Below are positions 20,791 to 29,960 of a stretch of DNA of 51,164 nt, piece by piece. How positions within the stretch are numbered: the stretch's first letter is position 1; each line of letters opens with the position of its first letter. The stretch covers positions 184,001 to 235,164 of the forward strand of contig CAUYUJ010021071.1 of NCBI GenBank assembly GCA_963575745.1, written 5' to 3'. The notes beneath the pieces were generated by a model. That model searched no databases. It saw only the letters and a program-made list of their open reading frames with translations, and had not been told where the DNA came from. The translations under genes were made by a program, and so were the position numbers. The DNA comes from Prorocentrum cordatum. Its lineage: Eukaryota > Sar > Dinophyceae > Prorocentrales > Prorocentraceae.

Positions 20791-21440
20791 AGCTCAATCA
20801 GGTGATGATCTCCAAGGTCCTCAAAAAAGGGTTCGGTCCGAAGAGCTGGAGAGTATCGACGAGAAGCAGATCATGAAGATGCGTTAGGTTCTCACGTGGA
20901 AGTACAAGGAAAGTGGCCCCAGAAAGGCGAAGGCTCGCCTAGTCATCCTGGGGTGCCAGCATCCTCAGCTCACGGAGTTGGCTACCTCGGCGCCTACGTT
21001 GGAAAAGCTAGCTCGGAATTTGCTGTTTCAGACGTGTGCCCTCCATCGCTTCAAGCTTGAATTTGGCGACGTTTCTTCGGCACGTCTGCAGGCAGATGAA
21101 GAGTCAGTGTTCAAGAACCTCTTTGTGAAAGTCCATGTGGAATTGGCCAACTGTTTCAAAGACGAGCTGGGCAGACCATCTGCTGTCCTACGGTTGGTCA
21201 AATCATTATATGGTCTTACTACGGCTCCCAGGGCATGGTGGAAAGATAGTTCGGCCAAGTTGAGCAAGCTGGGATGGCGTCAGCTTTGTACCGAACCATG
21301 TCTATGGACTGTGTTGGACACCGACGTTATACTGCGCGGCATCATCGGTGTACATGTGTGTGGACGACTTCATTATTACAGGTGACAACAGTGGGTTGTT
21401 TCACAAGTCCCGACCAGAGATTCAGCAGTAATATCGTTGG
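20791..21440 (+). pseudogene. Copia reverse transcriptase, frameshifted at catalytic box
   Basis: The RT copies element RNA into DNA. Frame 2 shows KARLVILGCQHPQL, then SAPTLEKLARN, then LEFGDVSSARLQ with the first catalytic Asp (21,068-21,070); the Phe usual after SA is Arg here. LVKSLYGLTTAPRAWW follows, as in copia RTs. The catalytic box VDDFIITGD (21,360-21,386) is in frame 3; the preceding GIIGVHV is in frame 2. The junction holds an extra TGTG next to a GTG, which explains the shift as a 4-bp slippage insertion. A TAG at 20,885 also interrupts the frame. The domain is recognisable over its full length but cannot be translated. Confidence 0.88.
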
Positions 21441-22487
21441 GTTGCATGGTCATCGGGACAGGCCGAGTTCAGTGGGATTCGGGTCCGACAGTACAGCGAC
21501 TACGGCATCACGCTTGATCTGTACGACTACACAAACAAGTTCATCACGGAGGCCGAAATCGATCCAGACCGCAAGCGGACACCACAGAAGCAATTGAGTC
21601 CGAAGAAGGTTTCTCAGATGAGAGGAGTCTGAGGTACCGCGAGTTGGAGGGCTCAGCAGGTTTCTCCTCAGCATGCAGTTGATGTGGGTTCGCTTTCAAC
21701 GACTACCAGTGCGACGACTCAGGATTTGAAGGAAGTGAACAAGCTCGTGAGAGACATGCAGAAGACAGCCAATCAGTCCATGCGCTTCCATGATTTTAAT
21801 TTTGCATGGGATCAGCTTTGGACGGTCCAATGGCCAGACGCGAGTGATAAGTTGCGACCTGACGGCTCCAAGACAGGGGGTCTGGTCACAGGTCTTGCGG
21901 CTCAACCTTTCGGCGACGGAGAGATGGCACCAGTTTCTATTTTAGCCTGGAGTTTTTGTAAGTTGCCCAGGAAGATTTCAGGGTCAAACAATGTGGAGAC
22001 CCAAGCTATCGCTTTTGGAGACGAGAGTTTGTGGCTCGCCCGACTCATGTGGGCTGAGATCCATGAAATGGCGATTCAGAGGTGGCATATGGATACGGCA
22101 GTGTGTAGGGTGCCCAGCATTCATCACAGATTCGATGTTCGATATCATCAGTCGTTCGGAATCTCCACAATTAGGACTTCGCAGTGCACGCAGTGGCGAG
22201 GAAGCTTAAAAAGCTGATCACTCACAGTGAAGTTTCTTTTCGGTGGGTCAGCACTTTGGCGATGCTTGCAGACAGCATGACCAAGCCAGGGTATCCAGCA
22301 CGGCATGTTATGAAGGATTGCTTGCTTTTCCAAAGTGGCAGGCGCCGGCAGCAGGCTGGACGCGGTGCGTTTTCAGACGAGGCCCCAGCAGAGCCTGAGC
22401 AGGCGTTCGACACGCTTGTGGAGGATACTTTCCTTTCAGAGGGTGCTCGGAGGAGTTTGTCAGATAAGCACTTGCGCGCTGCGAGCT
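21441..22487 (+). pseudogene. Copia RT connection and RNase H, frame-broken
   Basis: RNase H removes the RNA template. After the RT thumb (EFSGIRVRQYSDYGITLDLY, frame 3), frame 3 from 21,684 carries NKLVRDMQ, WPDASDK (first Asp 21,837-21,839), the GSKTGGLVTGLA segment and NVETQAIAFGDE with Glu at 21,996-21,998. The third catalytic Asp (FITDSMFDI, codon 22,129) is in frame 1. The tail, VSTLAMLADSMTK, is in frame 2 (from 22,184) and ends at 22,487. The order matches the end of copia polyproteins. Two frameshifts lie in the last 250 bp, after the main catalytic residues. Confidence 0.85.
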
Positions 22488-22501
22488 GAGAAGAATAAGG
22501 A
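22488..22501 (+). promoter_or_regulatory. Polypurine tract (plus-strand primer), imperfect
   Basis: GAGAAGAATAAGGA lies four bases before the 3' LTR start and is purine except for one T. Position and composition fit the plus-strand priming site of LTR elements. Confidence 0.6.
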
Positions 22502-22505
22502 CTGG

Positions 22506-22792
22506 TGTTAGCTATAACCAGTCATCTCGCAACCCTCCAGCATTTATCCTCTGACGTGTTTCATATTCGCTCCATATCCATAATGATTCCCTCTCAAACC
22601 TTACAGGGAACGATTTCATTACAATGTAGATTCTGCGGCATGAGGAGCCGCCATCAGATAACGGAAGCTGGCGCCGTTTGACAAAAGGATTGGTTGCTGG
22701 ATTGTGTTTCGGCATTTCCTTTCAGTGAAGAGATTTCTGCAGACGCTGTCGCTTTCCGCCAGAGCTGAGAGAATAGGTAGATATCGCTAACA
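22506..22792 (+). repeat. 3' LTR (287 bp)
   Basis: It starts TGTTAGCTATAACC and ends ATCGCTAACA. It carries about 51 bp, between ATTTATCC and TTACAGGGAA, that the 5' LTR lacks. The rest matches the 5' LTR with roughly 20 substitutions. Confidence 0.95.
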
Positions 22793-22797
22793 TTTTG
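22793..22797. repeat. 3' target-site duplication TTTTG
   Basis: A perfect match to 14,657-14,661; GGGGTCTCTTGGGGCC follows and continues the minisatellite. Confidence 0.92.
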
Positions 22798-23800
22798 GGG
22801 GTCTCTTGGGGCCTCTCGGGGGCCTTCTGGGAGCTTCTTGGGGGCCTCTTGGAGCCTGCAGGTTACCTCTCTGCGCCTAGAGCTCGGCATGTCCTCTCGG
22901 GTCCCTCGTCTGCGCCCGCTCTTGGAGCCGTCTTGGGAGCCTCTTCGACCATCTTGGAAGCCTCTGGGGCTGTCTAGGGGCCCTCTGGGGCCGCCGTAGG
23001 CGCTGGTGGAAGCCTCTTGGGCAATGTTGGGGCGATCCTGGAGGCCTCTTGGGCCGTCTTGGAGGGCCGGAAAGCTCCTCCAACGGAAAGAACGCCAAAA
23101 ACCTTCAAAACCTGAGGGGAAAACACTAATTTCTGGCTCGGTGGACCCTTTGGGGAGGTCTCTTGGGGCCTCTTGGGGGTCACTTGCAGCCTCTCGGGGC
23201 CCTCTGGGGGGCTTCTTGGGGACCTCTTCGGGCTTCCACGGAACCTTTCGGCGTCTAGAGTCAAACATGTCCGATCGGGTCCCTCGTCTGAGCCCGCTCT
23301 GGGGGCCGTTTTGGGAGCTTCTTCGGCCATCTTGGAAGCCTCTAGGGCTGTCTAGGGGCCCTCTGGGGCCGTTGTGGGCGCTCTTGGAGGGTTATTGGAG
23401 GCGTTCTTGGAGGCCTCTTGGGCCATGTTGGGGCGATCCTGCAACCCTCTGGGCCGTCTTGGAGCGCCGGTAAGCTCCCAAGGCGAGAATACCAAAAACC
23501 TTCAAATAACTATAGGAAAATCACTAGTTTCTGCCTCTGTGGGTTGTCTTGAAAGGTCTTTTGGAAGCCTCTTGGGGCGTCTTGCAAGCGCTTTGTGCCG
23601 TATGGAGGCCATCTTTGGCGTCTTGGATCGCTCGTGGGCCGTCTCGGGCCATATTGAGTTCTCTTGGAAGCCGCTTGAATCGTTCCTGGAAGGCTCTTGG
23701 GAGCCTGCTGGGACCTGGCCAGGACCTGCCCGGGACCTGCCTGGGATCCTGCCGGGACCTTGCAGGGAATTGCCGGGATATTTTTCGCCTGGAGGTCGAG
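22793..23800 (+). repeat. Family M higher-order repeat, right part
   Basis: Two further ~390-bp higher-order units of GGGGCCTC sequence follow the element, anchored by CAAAAACC at 23,096 and 23,493 and by TCTAGGGGCCCTCTGGGGC segments at about 22,974 and 23,353. The end (23,700-23,790) changes to CCTGCCGGGA units. The open frames are repeat-derived. Confidence 0.85.
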
Positions 23801-23814
23801 AGCGCAAATTGTTT

Positions 23815-23988
23815 TACCAACAAATCCCCGTTGCGAAACCATGCGATGTTGCATGTTTCTCGACGCTCGATTTTGACATCCTCACATATCCTCAGGTCTG
23901 TGCAGGATTCAGGCAGGCGCGCGTGACGACGCGCGCGCGTGCGCTTCGTCACATGTTGTGCAAGAGCTTAGGGGGTATTATGCGTTGT
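23815..23988 (+). repeat. T module, first copy
   Basis: Contains TTGCGAAACCATG and GACGACGCGCGCGCG followed by CTTCGTCACATGTTG, as in the other T modules. Confidence 0.6.
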
Positions 23989-24205
23989 GATAAACGTGTG
24001 CGCGCGCATAGTAGTTCAGTTGCAGAAACTGCTGGAGGTCGATGCTGGTTTAGCTGGGACTAGATGGTTCATTATCAAAATGGACAATGGGGCACAATCG
24101 CACGCAAATGGCAATGCGAAGAGGCAAACCGTCAACCCAGGGGTGGGGGGGAATATCCTAATTCGACTTTTAAAAAGAGAATATACATGATGCAATCAAT
24201 GTATG
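23989..24205 (+). repeat. H module copy 1
   Basis: Starts GATAAACGTGTGCGCGCGCA and contains AGCTGGGACTAGATGG, a CAAATGGCAATGCG box, a G-run (24,144-24,150) and TTTTAAAAAGAGAAT. The same elements in order are seen at 25.23 and 29.57 kb. Confidence 0.65.
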
Positions 24206-24665
24206 TTCGCAGTGAGTTGCCACTTCCACTACTCGCGCAATCACCTCGCCTGCCCGCCCGCGACTTGGTTTGCAGCACCCATGCGGCGGCGATTGCAATG
24301 CGCGTTAGGCGTTGGCGCGTGCATTTTTGCGGCCGCACTAGCCCGCGCACGCTCGCGCGCGCAGCGGCCAGGTGGCATGGCTCGACGCGGCTGCGGTGGC
24401 GCTGACCGCTGGGCACACCCCAGCGGGCGCTCCACTGCGAGTCAATGACTTGGGCGGGCGCGGTATTATGGCGACGTCGACACAAGCATGCGCGATGATG
24501 ATGGCGCAGGTGCTGGCGACGATGACGACGGCGGCGACGGCGCGGCCTGCGACGGCGCCGATGCCGATCGCGCCGACGACGAGAACGGCGCCCTCGCGTC
24601 CGCGCGCGCGGCCGACGCGCGAAAGTGGCCCGCGCGGCACAATTGCGCGCGGATCGTGCCCCCGC
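24206..24665 (+). repeat. G module copy 2
   Basis: Full-length counterpart of 12,036-12,512, including GCTGACCGCTGGGCACACCC (24,401-24,420) and GTTAGGCGTTGGCG. The minus frame 24,703-24,338 gives a hydrophobic protein related to the copy-1 minus frame. Confidence 0.75.
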
Positions 24666-24689
24666 AGCGCGCGCGCGCAAGGCCGTTCG

Positions 24690-25228
24690 AATGATTTCGA
24701 CATGCGGGGCGAGTGGCCCGTTCGGAAGAATTCAATGAAAACATTGAAGAACGCGCGTGTGTTTGTTTTTTTTTTGAAATTCGCAAGAGCGCGAGCGCGG
24801 GCTTCTTTTCTTGCTCAAACCTGCCATTGCGAAACAAACTGGTTTCGTTGCGGTTTCGAGGCGCTCCGGTTGTTTTAATCCTTGAGGGCCCCAGGAGGTT
24901 CGCAAAGGATTTCGGCGAGCGCGCCGCGCGCGCGCACTTCGCCCAATTTGTCGCAGAGTGTTCTCGCGACAACACGCGCGCAAGGGTGTTCGAATGATTT
25001 CGGCACGCGCGCGATCGAAGACACTTTGGTGCATTCCATGAACGCGCCGACGAACTCGATGCATAAGGATTCGCAGGAGCGTGGGCGCAAACTTTTTGTT
25101 CGAAACCCCCGTTTCCGGACATTCAACCTTGAAGCCCACGCGAAGCCCGAGGTTTGCGATGGACGTCGGCACGCGCACAGGACGCGCGCGCGTGAACTCC
25201 GTCTCATTCGCTGCAAATAAATAACTTG
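24690..25228 (+). repeat. T modules (two units)
   Basis: Two diverged ~250-bp units share GGCACGCGCGCG, TTCGAATGATTTCGGCA and GCAAGAGCGCGAGCGCG segments with the T units at 26.1 and 29.0 kb. Confidence 0.6.
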
Positions 25229-25605
25229 TGCTAAACGAGCGCGCGCGCATACTATCATTCTATATGACAAGGATGAGGGTGGGGGACGATGCCCGCCAGG
25301 CTGGGGCGGTATGAGTTCATATGCAAGATAGACACTGGGGCAGACACATACTGAAATTGCACCACGAAAAAATGTACCGTTGAGCGCGGGCGGCGAGGGG
25401 GAGGGGGGGAGATCCTCAATCCCCTTGGAAAGGGGCATCTACGCGGCGCATCTACGCGGCGCAACCTACGCAATGCAATCTACGCGGTGCAATCTACGCA
25501 ATGAAATCCACTCTGCTGAACTTGAAGTCGTCATCTCCACTGCTGGAGCAAACATCCCACCCACCCACCCGCAACTTGGTTTGCAAAACCTCTTAAGACC
25601 GACTA
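25229..25605 (+). repeat. H module copy 2, 14-bp units and truncated G module
   Basis: H (25,229-25,435) is followed by clear ~14-bp TCTACGCGGYGCAA units (25,437-25,505) and the first ~100 bp of a G module, ending at TTGGTTTGCAAAACC. The rest of G is replaced by the CGA array. Confidence 0.65.
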
Positions 25606-26110
25606 CGACGACACCGACGACAACGACTAGGACGACACCGACGACGTCTCCGACGACTTCGACGACGACAACGACGCCGACGCCGACGACGACGAAGACG
25701 ACGGCGACGACGCCAACGAAGGCGACGACGAGGGAGGAGGAAGGACGACGACGGCGACACCGACGACAACGACGACAACGACGAGGAGGGAGGACGGCGG
25801 CGACGCGAACGACGACGGAGGAAGGACGGCGACGCCGACGACGACAACGACGAGGGAGGAGGGAAGCCGACGACGACAACGACGACGACGACGGCGACGA
25901 AATAGGAGGGACGACGACGAGACGCCGACGACGGACGACGACGACGTGAGAGGAGGAGGAAGGACGACACGGCGACAACGACGACGGAAACGACCACGAC
26001 GCCAAAGACCACGACGAACACGAGAAAAGACAGAGGACGACGTAGGCGACGACGACGACGACGACGCGGGAGGAGGGAGGACGGCGACGACGACGACGAC
26101 GACGACGCAA
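25606..26110. repeat. (CGA)n array replacing G-module body
   Basis: ACGACG/CGACGC triplets with GGAGGA islands run for 0.5 kb, exactly where a G body is expected. The poly-Arg, poly-Thr and poly-Val frames are artefacts. Confidence 0.85.
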
Positions 26111-26580
26111 GAGCGCGCGCGCACGCTTTTGTTGAAAATCCGTATTGCGAAACCTTGGGTTTTTGTAAGTTTTTGGACGCACAATTTTGAAACCCTTCCG
26201 AAACCGATGGGTTTTGAAGGTTTTCGGCATACGCCCGCGACGACGCGCGCGTCTGCACTTCGTCTCATTTTTTTGCAGAGGATTCTCGCGACGGCACACG
26301 CGCAAGGGCGTTCGACAAATTTCGACATGCGCGCGCGAAGCCCGTTTGGTAGCATTTTGTAGAAATCTTGAAAAACCCATGGCTTTCTTAAGATTTCGCA
26401 AGAGCTCGCACGGAAGCTTGTTTAGCGAAGCAGTGTTGCGAAACCATGTGTTTGTGTATGCGTTTTGGAAACTCGATTGCGGAATCCTTCCAGCACCGAA
26501 GGTTTTTGAAGGATGTCGGCATGCGCGCGCGACGACGCGCGCGCGCACTTCGTCCCATTTGTTGTAAGGGGCTCGTGAAA
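26111..26580 (+). repeat. T modules (two units)
   Basis: Clearest T copies: GCGAAACC...GGTTTTT, GAAGG(A/T)TTTCGGCAT and GACGACGCGCGCG boxes repeat at about 26,139-26,270 and 26,428-26,560. Confidence 0.65.
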
Positions 26581-26754
26581 AAGTGCGATACTAGAACAAA
26601 AAATGTCACCGCATAGTGTTTTCCTTTTTTTTTCCCCCAACCATCCTGTGGTGTTGGGTCCTCGTTTTGAAGAGACGGTGTCCCGCGTTCCCTCCTTCTC
26701 CTCCTCCCGCTGCCCCCTCCCTCCCCCCCCTCTTCCTTGCGCTTCACCCACCCC

Positions 26755-28255
26755 GTACAGCGTTTCGTAGCCCCATAGGAGCTCCACCGAAGGCCCCAGT
26801 ACCCGCGCCCGCATGCGTCACCAACACCCATTTCGGCACACCCCTCACACGTTTCGTGGCTCCATAGGGAGCTCCACCGAAGGCCCCAGTGCCCGCGCCC
26901 GCATGCGTCACCAATACCCATTTCGGCACACCCCTCACACGTTTCCTCACATAGGGACGTTTCGTGGCGTTTCCATAGGGAGCTCCACCGAAGGCCCCAG
27001 TGCCCGCGCCCGCATGCGTCACGCACACCCAATTCGGCACACCCCTCACACGTTTCGTGGCCCCATAGGGAGCTCCACCGAAGGCCCCAGTGCCCGCGCC
27101 CGCATGCGTCACCCACACCCATTTCGGCACACCCCTCACACGTTTCGTGGCTCCATAGGGAGCTCCGCCGAAGGCCCCAGTGCCCGCGCCCGCATGCGTC
27201 ACGCACACCAATTCGGCACACCCCTCACACGTTTCGCGGCCCCAAGGGAGCTCCACCGAAGGCCCCAGTGCCCGCGCCCGCATGCGTCACGCACACCCAA
27301 TTCGGCACACCCCTCACACGCTTCGTGGCTCCATAGGGAGCTCCGCCGAAGGCCCCAATGCCCGCGCCCGCATGCGTCACGCACACCCATTTCGGCACAC
27401 CCCTCACACGCTTCGTTGCTCCATAGGGAGCTCCACCGAAGGCTCCAGTGCCCGCGCCCGCATGCGTCACCAATACCCATTTCGGCACACCCCTTCACAC
27501 GCTTCGTGGCTCCATAGGGAACTCCACCGAAGGCCCCAATGCTGCCGCCCGCATGCGTCACCCACATCCAATTCGGCACACCCCTCACACGTTTCGTGGC
27601 CCCATAGTAGAAGCTCCGCCGAAGGCCCTAGCGCTGCCGCCCGCATGCGTCACCCACGCCCATTTCGGCACACCCCTCACACGCTTCGTGGCCCCATAGG
27701 GAGCTCCACCGAAGGCCCCAGTGTCTGCGCCCGCATGCGTCACCCACACCCATTTCGGCACACCCCTCACGCGCTCCGCGGCTCCATAGGGAGCTCCACC
27801 GAAGGCCCCAGTGCCCGCGCCCGCATGCGTCAGCCACGCCCATTTCGGCCCACCCTTCACACGCTTCGCGGCTCCATAGGGAGCTCCGCCGAAGGCCCCA
27901 GGGCCCGCGCCCACATGCGTCAGCCACACCCATTTCGGCACACCCCTCACACGCTTCGCGGCCCCATAGGGAGCTCCGCCGAAGGCCCCAGTGCCCGCGC
28001 CCGCATGCGTCAGCCACACCCATGTCGGCACGCCCCTCACGCGTTCCGTGGCCCCATAGGGAGCTCCGCCGAAGGTCCCAGTGGGTGTGCCCGCATGCGT
28101 CCCGCACACCCATTTCGGCACACCCCTTCACACGTTTCGTAACCCCATAGAAAGCTCCACCGAAGGCCCCAGCGGGTGTGCCCGCATGCGTCCCGCACGC
28201 CCATTTCGGCACACCCCTCGTGCGTTTCGTGGCCCCGTAGGGGGCTCCACCGAGA
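26755..28255 (-). repeat. 90-bp satellite array A, 17 units
   Basis: The GCATGCG box recurs at 26,811; 26,901; 27,012; 27,102; 27,192; 27,280; 27,370; 27,460; 27,551; 27,643; 27,733; 27,823; 27,913 (as ACATGCG); 28,003; 28,093 and 28,184, with spacing 88-92 and one of 111 (a 21-bp insertion). The unit carries GGAGCTCCACCGAAGGCCCC and CATTTCGGCACACCCCTCAC. It is the reverse complement of array B at 50.3-51.16 kb. Frames with 30-residue periodicity exist on both strands but indels break them, so coding is unlikely. Confidence 0.95.
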
Positions 28256-28272
28256 AGATATTCACAATTGCA

Positions 28273-28310
28273 GTATTCACAATTGCATATGGTTGGGTCC
28301 TTCGCCAGGA

Positions 28311-28313
<3 letters not shown>
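28273..28313 (-). repeat. Shared satellite border module, A side
   Basis: This 41-bp stretch (GTATTCACAATTGC... to ...CGCCAGGATAT) matches the reverse complement of 50,236-50,276 at 37 of 41 positions. Both copies lie on the same side of the satellite array. Here ATTCACAATTGC is itself doubled (from 28,260). Confidence 0.9.
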
Positions 28314-28346
<33 letters not shown>

Positions 28347-28409
28347 AGAAAAAACGAAAGAAAAAAAAAGAAGGAGACAAAAAAAAAAAAAAAAAAAAAA
28401 AAAAACTCA
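28314..28409. repeat. (TA)n, A-rich tract and 27-bp poly(A)
   Basis: (TA)13 at 28,321-28,346, an A/G-rich stretch, then an uninterrupted A run at 28,379-28,405. It directly follows the border module and could be a retroposition tail, which is inference. Confidence 0.85.
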
Positions 28410-28574
28410 GGGGGGGGAACCCGGCCTAGCTGGGATGGTATGGTTTCATATTTGGGATGGACGAATGTGCAGAATATATATTTGAAATTATATTATCCCA
28501 AGGGGAAGCGATATGTCCGGGGGGGGAGAGTCTATTTTAGAAAGGAGAATTGATTTGCACAAACGAGCGGACGC
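28410..28574 (+). repeat. H module copy 3, left-truncated
   Basis: CTAGCTGGGATGGTATGG...TCATAT and a G-run before GAGTCTATTTTAGAAAGGAGA match the right part of H. The GATAAACG start is missing, cut off by the array A/poly(A) block. Confidence 0.55.
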
Positions 28575-29002
28575 GTTCAATGCTCTTGCAAACATCCCAC
28601 TCAGCCGCCCCCAACTTCGTTTGCGAAACCTATGCGGCGGCGATTGCGACGCGTACTCGGCGTTGGCTGGCGCGCCCCCGCGGCCGCGCCAGCCCGCGCG
28701 CGCTCGCGCGCGCAGCGGCCGGCTAGTTTGGCACGACCGACGCAGCTGCGGCGGCGCTGACCGCTGGGCGCATCCCAGCGAGTGGCGACTTGGGCGGGCG
28801 CGGTACCGCGGCAACGTTGACGACGGGTGACGCGGCGACGATATCAACAGTGCCGGCGACGACGCTGACGCGACGACGGCGAGGCCAGCGACGGCGCCGA
28901 TGGCGATCGCGCGCGCGACGACGACGGCGCCCCCGCGTCGGCGATGAAGGTTTTGGACATGCGCGCGCGGCCGACGCGACAGAGTGGCCGCGCGGTATTA
29001 TC
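28575..29002 (+). repeat. G module copy 3
   Basis: Matches copies 1 and 2 along its length, for example TATGCGGCGGCGATTGCGA and GCTGACCGCTGGGCGCATCC, and ends GCGGTATTATCTGA as copy 1 does. It has small deletions relative to copies 1 and 2 near 28,780. Confidence 0.75.
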
Positions 29003-29569
29003 TGAAACGGATCACGCTCGCGCTCGAGTGCTCCCGGCATTCGGCGCGAGATTCGGCGCGAGAGGCCCGTTTGGCAGAATTCCATACACATGATGGTAAA
29101 CCAAAGGTTTTCTAAAGGATTCGCCAGAACGCGAGCGCGAGCTGTCTTTGAACACCAGCGCTGGCAATCCATATGGAATTGCATGGTTTCGGGAAAATCG
29201 GTTTGGACATCCGCGCGAATGCGACGCGCGCGCAGTTCGCCCCATTTCTTGCAATGGACTCTTGCGAGAGCAAGACGCATGGGTGTTCGAACGGTTTCGA
29301 CATGCGCGCGCGAAGCCCGCTTGGTCACATGTTACGGAATATTAGAATACCGACGGTGTTCTCAAGAACTCGCAAGAGCGCGATCACGCGCTTTTCTGTC
29401 CGACCCCTCGCAACGGAATCGCGCGCTTCAACGCGTTATCGGGGCGCTCGATCTTCGAATCCTTGCGCGACCTTCAAATGATTGAAGGATTCCGGCACGC
29501 GCGCGACGACCCGCGCGCGCTACGCCTCGCGCGGTGCAAATGAAAGATCCATCAAAACATGTGATTTGC
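29003..29569 (+). repeat. T modules (two units)
   Basis: AAGCCCG(T/C)TTGG, CGCAAGAGCGCGA and GGCACGCGCGCGACG boxes repeat as in the other T copies. Confidence 0.55.
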
Positions 29570-29960
29570 GATAAACGACGGCGCGCGCATAACACTGATT
29601 GTCGGGCGCGTCGGGGCGCGCGGCGGGCGGGGGGGGCGAGGGCCAGCGCCAGTCTGACCGGATGGCATGACTTCGCATGCAAGATGGGCGACGGGGCAGG
29701 ATGACACGCAAATTGCAATGCGTAAAAATAGAAACCGCGAGGTGCGGGGGGGGGGTCCTAATACTCTTCTAGGAAAAGAAAATCTTCGCGGTGCTATTCA
29801 CGCGACGGCGACGGCGGCGACGGGCGGCGACGCCCGCCAGAGCCGCCACTCGCCCCGCGCGGCGGCGACGGCGACGGCAACGGCGACGGCGGCGACGGAC
29901 GGCGCCGCCAGCAATGGCCGCCGCTCGCCCCGAGCGACGGCGACGAAAAAACGCCAGCAT
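29570..29960 (+). repeat. H module copy 4 followed by (GGCGAC)n
   Basis: H (29,570-29,800) has GATAAACGACGGCGCGCGCA and the CAAATTGCAATGCG box. A GGCGAC/GGCGACG array takes the place of a G module, as the CGA array does at 25.6 kb. Confidence 0.65.

Larger units (their letters stand above)
14662..22792 (+). mobile_element. Ty1/copia LTR retrotransposon, full-length, degenerate
   Basis: The element has two LTRs with TG...CA ends, a flanking 5-bp duplication TTTTG on both sides, a primer-binding site touching the 5' LTR, and internal domains in the copia order gag - protease - (methyltransferase-like block) - integrase - reverse transcriptase - RNase H, all on the + strand. The integrase preceding RT is what separates copia from gypsy elements. 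At least seven changes of frame and several stops make it non-autonomous now. LTRs are about 90% identical by eye, so the insertion is old. It lies inside the GGGGCCTC higher-order repeat. Confidence 0.95.
23810..29800 (+). repeat. Composite higher-order repeat H-G-T
   Basis: Three module types recur in the fixed order H (head, ~220-280 bp), G (~460-480 bp) and T (one or two ~250-bp units). H starts at 23,989, 25,229 and 29,570 share G/CTAAACG...GCGCGCGCAT; the first two are 1,240 bp apart. The order is T, H, G, T, H, G-start plus a CGA array, T, array A, H, G, T, H, GGCGAC array. No credible coding sequence spans a unit. It could be a large satellite or tandem remnants of an unknown element. 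Confidence 0.7.

Noticed and set aside
27180-28142. 320-codon repeat protein in array A
   Set aside because: The periodic frame is broken by 1-2 bp indels between units, and the homologous array B has a 91-bp unit that cannot keep a frame.
26755-28255. CRISPR-like array
   Set aside because: Units are contiguous and diverged without unique spacers; the setting is eukaryotic.
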